This document shows, piece by piece, positions 31,005-39,707 of a stretch of DNA of 64,000 nt (within the stretch, counting starts at the first letter, position 1; the number at the start of each line of letters is the position of its first letter). The translations under genes and the position numbers were made by a program. The notes beneath the pieces were generated by a model. That model did no database searches and was not told the origin of the DNA. It worked only from the letters and a program-made list of their open reading frames with translations. The stretch comes from Breznakibacter sp047600785 (GTDB lineage: Bacteria > Bacteroidota > Bacteroidia > Bacteroidales > Marinilabiliaceae), in assembly GCA_047600785.1 (NCBI GenBank), contig JASGKH010000002.1, positions 682,001 to 746,000 on the forward strand, given 5' to 3'.

Positions 31005-31910
31005 ATGGAGAATTACGTTGCGTTACATTATGGCGAAATGGCCGCGCTTTTTACTGCATTGTGCTGGACGGTCACATCGCTGGCATTTGAGTCGGCCGGA
31101 AAAAAGGTCGGTTCTTTATCGGTCAACTGGATACGTTTGGTACTTGCTTTTTTTCTATTGGGCATTCTTTCCTTCTATCGGAAAGGGATGTTTATTCCGT
31201 TCGATGCAGATGCCTCCACCTGGTTTTGGCTGTCTATTTCGGGTTTGATAGGTTTTGTTTTGGGAGACATATTGTTGTTCCAGGCTTTTATTGAGATTGG
31301 GGCAAGGATCTCGATGCTCATTATGTCGCTGGCCCCGCCACTGGCTGCGCTGTTTGGCTGGCTCATCTTGGGCGAAGAACTTACATTGCTGCATTTCGCG
31401 GGCATGTTGGTGACCATTGTGGGAATCGCTATTGTGGTGCTTTCGCGAAAGGGAAATGGGGGCAAGATGTCGTTGCATTATCCCCTGAAAGGCATTTTGT
31501 TAGCTTTGGGAGGGGCCGTGGGGCAAGGTTTGGGGCTGGTGATAAGCAAGCTTGGCATGCATGATTATGATCCGTTCTTATCTACCCAAATACGCATTAT
31601 CGCGGGTATTGCTGGGTTTTCGGCCATGGTGTTGCTGGCACGTCATGTGAGGCAATTGGGACGGGCACTGGTGAATATTCCGGCCATGTCGGGCATTGGC
31701 ATCGGAGCCGTCTTCGGTCCGTTTTTAGGTGTGTCGTTTTCGTTGGTCGCCATACAGCATACCACCACGGGCGTGGCTTCGACCATCATGGCCATCGTGC
31801 CGGTCCTTATCATTGTCCCGGCAGTGTTCATCAGAAAGGAGAACATCACGTTTCGTGAAATCCTGGGGGCCATCGTGGCAGTGGCGGGAGTATCCATACT
31901 GTTCATCTAG
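31005..31910 (+). CDS. EamA/DMT-superfamily transporter
   Basis: This inner-membrane protein of about 301 residues has two EamA repeats of five helices. The first begins GEMAALFTALCWTVTSLAFE; the second contains QGLGLVISKLGM and ends GAIVAVAGVSILFI. Helix 4-5 carries LGEELTLLHFAGMLVTIVGI, and the same spot in repeat 2 has IRKENITFREILGAIVAVAG, the usual EamA signature. The substrate is unknown. It is not closely similar to the other EamA protein at 22.4-23.3 kb by eye, so the two are not a recent duplication. A well-formed promoter supports the start chosen. Confidence 0.82.
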   Translation: MENYVALHYGEMAALFTALCWTVTSLAFESAGKKVGSLSVNWIRLVLAFFLLGILSFYRKGMFIPFDADASTWFWLSISGLIGFVLGDILLFQAFIEIGARISMLIMSLAPPLAALFGWLILGEELTLLHFAGMLVTIVGIAIVVLSRKGNGGKMSLHYPLKGILLALGGAVGQGLGLVISKLGMHDYDPFLSTQIRIIAGIAGFSAMVLLARHVRQLGRALVNIPAMSGIGIGAVFGPFLGVSFSLVAIQHTTTGVASTIMAIVPVLIIVPAVFIRKENITFREILGAIVAVAGVSILFI

Positions 31911-32097
31911 TCTTTTGTTTATAACTGTGGCGGATTGGTCGGTGTTTGTCGTGATTTGACGGTGCGGATTTGTATATGTGGTCAAATTGACTTTCTTTTG
32001 TAAACTTTTTAATTACATATATCAGCAAAAAACGGTTTTGCCGATATTATTGCAGGCCCGATGGGGCTTTAATGTGTAACACTGTAATGTAAACGTT

Positions 32098-32904
32098 ATG
32101 AAGGGATTCATCGCAATAATTTCAACCATATCGCTCTTCTTATTTTTTTGCAGCGGCGTAAAAGCCCAGGATATAGGCCCTGACACCTTAATGGTGGTCG
32201 AACAGCTGCCAAGCCAGATCCTGCCCGACACAATCGACCTCAACAACTCCCATTTCGGTGTTAAGACCATTCCCTATCACGGAAAGGTCATCAGCAAGTT
32301 TGGCCGCAGGGGATCACGCATGCACACCGGCACCGATGTAAAACTTGCCAAAGGCGATACTGTACGCTGTGCGTTTGACGGCGTGGTGGACATAGCGTCC
32401 ACCCATTATGGCTACGGCTTATTGGTGACCGTGAAACATGCCAACCAAATGACGACGTACTATGCCCATCTGTCGAGGATCCTGGTGCAAAAAGGGCAAC
32501 CCGTCAGGGCCGGTGAGGTGTTGGGATTGGGTGGCGCTACGGGGCGGGCAACCACTGCACATCTTCATTTTGAGCTGCGGATTGCGGGAAAGCCCATCAA
32601 TGCACAGGAGTATTTCGATTTCGAAAACAACACGTTCTTCGCCACCACCATCAGTACCAGGCCCAAGGCGAAGCCTGCGGATGAAAGCAAACAACTGGCC
32701 CAAAAAAGCAGTACCGGTGGTACGGGTACGGTCTCTTCCGTCGTGGCATCTGAACTGGAAATATTGACGCACATCATCTCCCGTGGTGATACGCTTTACC
32801 AGATAGCGAAAAGATACGGGACCACCGTGGCGGCGTTGTGCCATTTGAACGGTATCTCCGCCCAATCGATCCTGAAGATCGGTTCGGTGATAAAAATCCG
32901 TTAA
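32098..32904 (+). CDS. Secreted M23 peptidoglycan endopeptidase with LysM
   Basis: This 268-residue protein has a signal peptide (MKGFIAIISTISLFLFFCSG...AQD), an M23 lysostaphin-type domain and a C-terminal LysM. The M23 zinc ligands are in RMHTGTDVKLAKGD (His and Asp) and TTAHLHFELRIAG (HxH). The LysM segment at about 222-268 reads ISRGDTLYQIAKRYGTTVAAL. It likely cleaves or binds peptidoglycan cross-links in the periplasm. The isochorismate-synthase gene follows closely and its frame runs back into this gene, so they are probably transcribed together although functionally unrelated. Confidence 0.9.
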   Translation: MKGFIAIISTISLFLFFCSGVKAQDIGPDTLMVVEQLPSQILPDTIDLNNSHFGVKTIPYHGKVISKFGRRGSRMHTGTDVKLAKGDTVRCAFDGVVDIASTHYGYGLLVTVKHANQMTTYYAHLSRILVQKGQPVRAGEVLGLGGATGRATTAHLHFELRIAGKPINAQEYFDFENNTFFATTISTRPKAKPADESKQLAQKSSTGGTGTVSSVVASELEILTHIISRGDTLYQIAKRYGTTVAALCHLNGISAQSILKIGSVIKIR

Positions 32905-32921
32905 CGGCGAACAAACATCCG

Positions 32922-34031
32922 TTGATTTTGTCTGAGAATAAACATCAATCCGGTTTGTATCCCTCTTACTTGTTAAATAAACTACTTCGGTCACGATTGT
33001 CGTTTGCCGTATGGTGCGAACCGGATACGGAACGGCTCGATTTTGTGGCCTCCGATCGTTATGGGCAATGGTCTGTGGATACCGTTGGCGGTCTTTTTTC
33101 TTCCAAAGGGTTTCTTTTTGCCCCGTTCGACGCGGCTGCCCATCCGTTTATCTGGATCCCGGCCGACATTACCAACGAGGGGGATATTCCGGACAATGCT
33201 TCCGGTTCTATAGATCTGGGCAGTGGAATCCGTCAGGCTTCCCCGTCCCCAAAGCACGAATATCTGGAACAGGCCGTGACCATGGTTGACCAGATACGCC
33301 AGGGGCAGTACAAAAAAGCCATCCTCTCGCGGATCGTGCAGTATCCCGTTGCGGCAGATAAACTGGAGGGTGTATTCTCCCAATTATGCGAAAAGTACCC
33401 CAACGCTTATGTGTTTTGCGTATATACGCCGTACACCGGCTTGTGGATGGGAGCAACGCCCGAACTTCTTTTAAAGTACCAACGGCCAATGGGGTCCACG
33501 GTGGCATTGGCCGGGACCCGGCAATTCTCTTCGGCGATGGGGCCCGGCGGAGAATGGCGCGGGAAGGAAATGGACGAACAGGCCGTGGTCGCCGAATTTA
33601 TTTCCGGTGTCCTGTCGGGTTACGGCGTACACGACTTATCGGTAACCGGTCCGAATGAGGTCCGTGCCGGTCAGGTGATGCATTTGAAAACCACATTCGA
33701 CTTCAGGGCAATCCTCAATGACCGCCAATTGGCACGTATGGTATTGGATCTATACCCGACGCCCGCCGTGTCGGGATTTCCCAAAAAACAAGCCATGGAG
33801 GCCATTGCGCGCATCGAAACGCACGACCGTAGTTATTATGGCGGCTTTATGGGTTTTGTCGACCAGGGCAATTGCAGCTGCTATGTGTCGTTACGTTGCA
33901 TGAGGATTGATAACCAGTATGCTAACCTGTATGTGGGAGGAGGATTGACACGTGGTTCGGTCCCCGAGCAGGAGTGGGAAGAGACGGTTTTAAAATCACA
34001 AACCCTATTGTCTGTTCTAAAAAATATCTGA
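32922..34031 (+). CDS. menF: Isochorismate synthase (chorismate-binding family)
   Basis: The enzyme converts chorismate to isochorismate, the first committed menaquinone step. Family motifs are LAGTRQFSS, GKEMDEQAVVAEFI with the Mg-binding Glu, VMHLKTTFDF, PTPAVSGFPKKQAMEAI and IDNQYANLYVGGGLTRGS at the C-terminus. The open frame reaches ATG 32838, 67 bases inside the M23 gene; a TTG at 32922 gives 369 residues and avoids that overlap, so I use it, but the start is uncertain. No Shine-Dalgarno helps, as usual in Bacteroidota. menD starts 13 bp after the stop, and menB follows menD, so this is a men operon. Confidence 0.88.
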   Translation: MILSENKHQSGLYPSYLLNKLLRSRLSFAVWCEPDTERLDFVASDRYGQWSVDTVGGLFSSKGFLFAPFDAAAHPFIWIPADITNEGDIPDNASGSIDLGSGIRQASPSPKHEYLEQAVTMVDQIRQGQYKKAILSRIVQYPVAADKLEGVFSQLCEKYPNAYVFCVYTPYTGLWMGATPELLLKYQRPMGSTVALAGTRQFSSAMGPGGEWRGKEMDEQAVVAEFISGVLSGYGVHDLSVTGPNEVRAGQVMHLKTTFDFRAILNDRQLARMVLDLYPTPAVSGFPKKQAMEAIARIETHDRSYYGGFMGFVDQGNCSCYVSLRCMRIDNQYANLYVGGGLTRGSVPEQEWEETVLKSQTLLSVLKNI

Positions 34032-34044
34032 AATTTGCGCTCCC

Positions 34045-35732
34045 ATGAGTAAACCAATTTCAGAAAAGAAGAACGTCAAAGTTCTGTTGGATGTCTGTCA
34101 GGCCGAAGGCTTGACGAACGTGGTCATATCACCCGGATCACGCAATGCGCCGTTAATCATCTCCTTTGCATCCACCGAAGGATTCCGGTGCTACCCTGTG
34201 GTGGATGAACGAAGTGCCGCCTATTTCGCGTTGGGCATGGCCCAGCAAACGCAAAAACCCGTGGCATTGGTCTGCACGAGCGGTACCGCGGTACTCAACT
34301 ATGCCCCTGCCATTGCCGAAGCTTACTACCAACATGTCCCCTTGGTGGTTATCACGGCCGACAGACCCAAAGAATGGGTTAATCAGGCTGATGGACAGAC
34401 AATCGATCAGTCCGGGGTGTTCCGCAATTTTATCAGGTACAGTTGCGACTTGCCCGCAGAATTGCACACGCCCGATGATGAATGGTATGCGTCACGGCAG
34501 GTGGCCGAGGCGTTTGTGGCGTGCCGGCGCGGTTTGCCGGGACCGGTGCACATCAACGTGCCGTTGCGCGAACCACTTTATGGACGCACGGTGCACCAGG
34601 GGAAAAAATCAATATCCATTAAGCACTATTCAGGCGAAACCAGGCTTTCCGAGAATACGTTGCACGAATTGTCCGAGCGGTGGAACAGTACCGACCGGAT
34701 CCTCATCCTGTGCGGGATGATGAACCCAAACCCAAAACTTTACGAGGTGTTGAACCGTTTGTCGGCCAAAGAGAACGTGGCGGTGCTGACCGAAACGTTG
34801 TCAAATTGTCACGGAAATGGTTTTGTACGTTGCATCGACCGCGTGGTCAACAGCATCCGTGAGGAGGAATTGCCGCTCTTCAGGCCCGACCTGCTCGTGA
34901 CGCTCGATGGCCCGGTATTGTCGAAGATGATCAAATCCCTTATCCGTCAATATCCCCCCAAAGAGCATTGGCACCTGAGCAAAGGCGGTGAAGTGGTGGA
35001 TACCTACCGGCAACTGACGCGCGTGGTCGAGGGCGATGCGGCCGATGTGCTGGTGCAGTTGGAAACGCTTGTCAGCGATAAAAAGGCCCGTTACCGCGAC
35101 ACCTGGCTTAAACGGGCCGAAAAGGTGGTACCCCTCCACCTTGATTATTTGAAAAACATACCCTGGTGCGATTTAAAGGCATTTGATACCATATTTGCCC
35201 ATCTGCCCAAACCGTTGAAATTGCAGTTGGGCAACAGCACGCCGGTGCGTTACGCCCAGTTGTTCGATTGTTTCGACGGGGTTCAAAGCTACGGGAACCG
35301 GGGCACCAGCGGCATCGATGGTAGTGTGAGCACGGCGGTGGGCGCAGCCTTGGCCAGCAATGAGCCGACACTGCTGATCGTAGGCGATTTGTCGTTTTTC
35401 TATGATAGCAATGCCCTATGGAACCGTTTTGTAAGCAGCAGATTGAAAATTGTAGTCGTCAATAACGGGGGGGGGGTATTTTCCGTTTCCTGCCCGGATC
35501 GTCGGATGCCGAGGAACTTGAGGAGTTTTTTGCCACCGGCCACTCTATGAACGCTGCTTGGGTTGCTGCACGTTTCGGCGTGAAATACATCAGGGCCGAA
35601 AACGAAGCGGAACTAAAGTCGCAAATGGAAACGTTGTTCCAACACGACGAAGCGGTGGTGCTGGAGGTGGCGACACCGCCAAAGGACAATGCCAAAATAC
35701 TGAAAGGTTATTTCGCAATGTTGAAAAACTAA
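34045..35732 (+). CDS. menD: MenD (SEPHCHC synthase), frameshifted in a poly-G tract
   Basis: MenD is a thiamine-diphosphate enzyme joining isochorismate and 2-oxoglutarate. The reading frame from ATG 34045 shows VVISPGSRNAPL, CTSGTAVLNYAPAIAEA and VVITADRPKEW, then the cofactor segment SYGNRGTSGIDGSVSTAVGA and DLSFFYDSNAL. After VVVNNGGG it passes through ten G bases (35467-35476) and goes out of frame, stopping at 35550. In the alternative frame the protein continues as IFRFLPGSSDAEELEEF to a TAA at 35732. Eleven G bases would restore one frame of 562 residues with NN, four Gly, then IF, the spacing I recall for other MenD proteins. The cause may be sequencing error or slipped-strand phase variation; real loss is less likely because menF and menB are intact. 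Confidence 0.88.
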
Positions 35733-35780
35733 GCCCGGTACGCAATTGTTAGTGAAAACAAACTATAAAACCATAACCGT

Positions 35781-36599
<819 letters not shown>

Positions 36600-36610
36600 A
36601 ACGATACCGT

Positions 36611-36643
36611 AAACCCTGAAGGTCTCGAAAACCTTCAGGGTTT
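36611..36643. terminator. Bidirectional terminator between menB and the SprB-repeat gene
   Basis: A 13-bp perfect stem (36611-36623 with 36631-36643), AAACCCTGAAGGT and its complement, with a 7-base loop, lies between convergent genes. Two similar palindromes occur at 50225 and 51369. Confidence 0.85.
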
Positions 36644-36654
36644 GAAAACGGGAA

Positions 36655-39501
36655 TTACCGTTTCATTATTTTTCCTTGTTTGGTGCCCGATTGGGTGACC
36701 ATTTTGTAGAAATAGAAGCCGTTGTTTTTGTTGCTGCCGTCAAATTCCAGCTTGTACACCACACCTTGTTTCATTTGTCCATTGTAAAGGTTGGCGCAAC
36801 GGTTGCCCGACAGGTCGCTTATGTAGAAATCGACATGGCAGTCCTTCTTGGGCTTGACTTTGAACGTACATTTATTCCTGAACGGATTTGGGTAAGTATC
36901 GACCGACTCAACTTCGTCGTCGTCCGGTGAGGAAGGGGTAAAGTTGACCGTACCTGTCCATTGACAGGTGGCGGCTTTATACACTACGGTAAATTGATCG
37001 AAAAGCTGTTTGTTGCTGCAAACGGTGTACTCAACGCTGAACGAGTCGGGGCCCGATTGGCCGAATCCATTGATGTGGTCGATCTTGATTCCGTAAACGC
37101 CCGATTTTGGGTCGGTGATGTTCTTCTCAACCGTCCAGTTGCGCGACAGGCTCACCGATTTGACGGTCCCGTTTGGAATGCCAATGATAAAGTGCGACAA
37201 CTCATGTTCACCCTTTCCATCGGTGTAAACGGTTATCTCGTAAGTATAACAACCGTTGCAGGTGGTGCTTCTTTCCACAGCTTTTACCCAATAGTTATCT
37301 TCCGTTGTGCAATCGTCGTCCGGGTTGTTTCCTCCGTTACCGGGATTTTCGTTATCCGTTTGGCAGCTCACCTCGATGGTGTCGCTTGCCTGACAGCCAT
37401 TGGCGTCGGTGACGGTGATCGAAATGGTTGCGCTTCCTGTGCCCGATTGGTAGGTCATCAGCAAAAGGTTGGTGCTTTCGATCGTCCAATCGTTGGAGCC
37501 GGAACCGATGCTCCATTGTGACGACACGGCCGTGGGCGAGACGGCCACAAGGATGTTGCCCGATGTGCCGCATGCCTCCTGCACTTCCGGTTGTTCAATC
37601 TGTACGGTCGGCAGTGCCACCTGGTCGATCTTTATGGCTACGGCCGATGTACAACCTTTCCCGTCGGTCACCACCACAATATAATCGCCAGGTTCCAAGC
37701 CGGAGCGGGATAGGCCTGTGTAGCCGTCGGGCCAAACCGCGTTGACAGGTTGTGCGGCACCGGTTACCGTGATGGTGGTTGCCCCTGTCGTCGAAAAGCA
37801 TGACGGTTGGATCGTATTGACCGTGGTGGCCATGGAGGTGCCCGGGTAGGTAATGTCGGTCGTGGTTGACAATGAACATCCACCGGCATCGGTGACTGTG
37901 ATCCGGAGGGTTTGTGGTGCCTCTGTCACAAAGGTGGCATCGGTCGGTGTGCCGTTTACCGTCCACGTCAAAGGGGCGGTTCCTCCGGTGGCACTGAGCT
38001 TGACGGTGACCGTATTGTCGCCCTCGTTGCAGCTATTGGCCGTGACATCGGTTTTTACCGATAACGATGTGGCGGCAGGAATGGTGGCCGTTTTGGTGGT
38101 GGTACAGCCGTTGGCGTCGGTAATATCGACGAAATAGATTCCGGGTTCCAGTCCGGTAATGGCCGGTGATGTATAACCATTGCTCCAGTTGTAGGTATAC
38201 GGGGCAGTGCCGTTGACAACGGTCACGGTGGCCGATCCTGTATGGCCGTCCTGACAATTGGGGGCCTGGGCGCTCACGTTGGCCATGAGCGGTTTGATGG
38301 CCACATAGGCCGATTGGGTGGCGGTGCAGCCTTCGCTGTCGGTGACAGTGACCGAATATTGGCCGGAACTGACTTGGTCAAGGTTTTGTGTGGTTGCACC
38401 ATTGGACCAACTGTAGCTGTATGGGGCGGTGCCGCCCGTAACGGCCGATGCAACGGTTCCCAATCCTTGTTGGTGGCATTCCAGTGCGGGTGCCGTCAGG
38501 CTGACGGCCAGATTGGTGTTTTGCACAATGTAATACGAACGGGTGAGCGTACATCCGTTGGCATCGGTGACCACCACGGTGTGTTTGCCCAAAGGCAGGT
38601 CCGTGCTTTTATAAGTGGTGTTCCCGTTGTCCCACAAATAGGTGTAAGGGGCGGTTCCTTCCGTGACATTGATTTCGATGATCCCCGTGGGGGTATTGCA
38701 CAGCGAAGGGGTTACTTTCGCAGAGGCAAAGAGCGCGGAAGGCTGCAACACTTCGGCCGAAAGGATAATTTGCGTGCTGTCGGCGTCGGTGACCGTGACC
38801 GAATAGACTCCTGCCGGTACGTTGGAAACCAATGAATCTGTGGCCCCGTTGTTCCATAGGTAGGTGTAGGGACGCATTCCCCCCGTGGCGGCTACCGTAA
38901 TGCTTCCGTTCTCTTGTCCGTTACATGGAACGTGTTGGGGCAGGATGGTTCCTGTTAACTCGGCGATGGGAGGGGTGGAAGGTTGCGGGGAAATGGTTTG
39001 TTTGAATTGGCAGGTCGATGCCTTAAAGAACACCTCAAAAGGGGCTGTTGCCTGATTGTTGGCGCAGGCAGATATGCCGCACACGATATAGGTAACCAGA
39101 AATGTCTGTTTCTTTTTCTTGTCTCCGAAGCCATTGATGTTGGTGATCTTTAAACCATACAAGCCCGATTTGGGATCGGTTTTGTTGATTTCCATTTTCC
39201 ATTTTTGCGAGTTGGAGGCCGAGGTCACGGTTCCGCAGGGAACTTCGATGGCCAGATGCGACAATGCGTATTTGTTCGCTTTGTCCACTTCAATTTCCAG
39301 TGTACGTGTCAGGCAATCGCCGGAAATTGTTTGGTCGGTTAGTTTTGCGGTAAAGTAATTGGTGTTGCAATCATTGCAGAGATCGGGCTGTGCCGATGCA
39401 TTTTTTGGGGCAAGGACCGAGACAAGCAAACCTAGGTACAGCCCCCATCCTGAAAGATGTTTTAAAACGGAATTGTTTAAGCTGATGTATAAGTGTTTCA
39501 T
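36655..39501 (-). CDS. Large secreted SprB-repeat protein with T9SS sorting tail
   Basis: This 948-residue protein has a long signal region (to about residue 37), then an unnamed ~125-residue module (about 38-168), six to seven SprB-type repeats (about 180-700) with the recurring pattern GG-APY-Y-W-NG and Y-V-V-TDA-GC, a second copy of the first module (about 725-855), and a C-terminal type IX secretion sorting domain beginning VDTYPNPFRNKCTF. The two outer modules share ALSHLAIEVPCGTV versus ELSHFIIGIPNGTV and TDPKSGLYGLKITNINGFG versus TDPKSGVYGIKIDHINGFG. It is therefore exported through T9SS to the surface; SprB itself is a gliding adhesin, and an adhesive role is likely here. The Cys pairs in each module suggest disulfides. 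It is convergent with menB. Confidence 0.9.
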   Translation of the reverse strand: MKHLYISLNNSVLKHLSGWGLYLGLLVSVLAPKNASAQPDLCNDCNTNYFTAKLTDQTISGDCLTRTLEIEVDKANKYALSHLAIEVPCGTVTSASNSQKWKMEINKTDPKSGLYGLKITNINGFGDKKKKQTFLVTYIVCGISACANNQATAPFEVFFKASTCQFKQTISPQPSTPPIAELTGTILPQHVPCNGQENGSITVAATGGMRPYTYLWNNGATDSLVSNVPAGVYSVTVTDADSTQIILSAEVLQPSALFASAKVTPSLCNTPTGIIEINVTEGTAPYTYLWDNGNTTYKSTDLPLGKHTVVVTDANGCTLTRSYYIVQNTNLAVSLTAPALECHQQGLGTVASAVTGGTAPYSYSWSNGATTQNLDQVSSGQYSVTVTDSEGCTATQSAYVAIKPLMANVSAQAPNCQDGHTGSATVTVVNGTAPYTYNWSNGYTSPAITGLEPGIYFVDITDANGCTTTKTATIPAATSLSVKTDVTANSCNEGDNTVTVKLSATGGTAPLTWTVNGTPTDATFVTEAPQTLRITVTDAGGCSLSTTTDITYPGTSMATTVNTIQPSCFSTTGATTITVTGAAQPVNAVWPDGYTGLSRSGLEPGDYIVVVTDGKGCTSAVAIKIDQVALPTVQIEQPEVQEACGTSGNILVAVSPTAVSSQWSIGSGSNDWTIESTNLLLMTYQSGTGSATISITVTDANGCQASDTIEVSCQTDNENPGNGGNNPDDDCTTEDNYWVKAVERSTTCNGCYTYEITVYTDGKGEHELSHFIIGIPNGTVKSVSLSRNWTVEKNITDPKSGVYGIKIDHINGFGQSGPDSFSVEYTVCSNKQLFDQFTVVYKAATCQWTGTVNFTPSSPDDDEVESVDTYPNPFRNKCTFKVKPKKDCHVDFYISDLSGNRCANLYNGQMKQGVVYKLEFDGSNKNNGFYFYKMVTQSGTKQGKIMKR

Positions 39502-39569
39502 GGCATTTAAGGTTTAGTTGTAAATCCCAACGTCTTATACATTTTCATTGATAAAAATGTTTCGTTCGT

Positions 39570-39577
39570 CAAATTTA
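39570..39577 (-). promoter_or_regulatory. Candidate -7 element for the SprB-repeat gene
   Basis: On the minus strand this reads TAAATTTG, a perfect TAnnTTTG, 69 bases before the start codon. The upstream TTG element is not clear. Confidence 0.4.
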
Positions 39578-39707
39578 TTTGATTGTTGGTGTAAAATATG
39601 GTATCGATATTCGGCACATCGGGCCTCGTTTTTGCTGCCCGGGCCATGTGATCTGTACTGTTTAAAATAACTATCTTCGCCATGCGTTAATCCGAAAATC
39701 GTTGTTG

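Noticed and set aside
36655..39501. Direct repeats in this stretch suggesting a CRISPR array or satellite
   Set aside because: They are coding repeats of ~75 residues (SprB type) within a single open frame, too long and too divergent for CRISPR.
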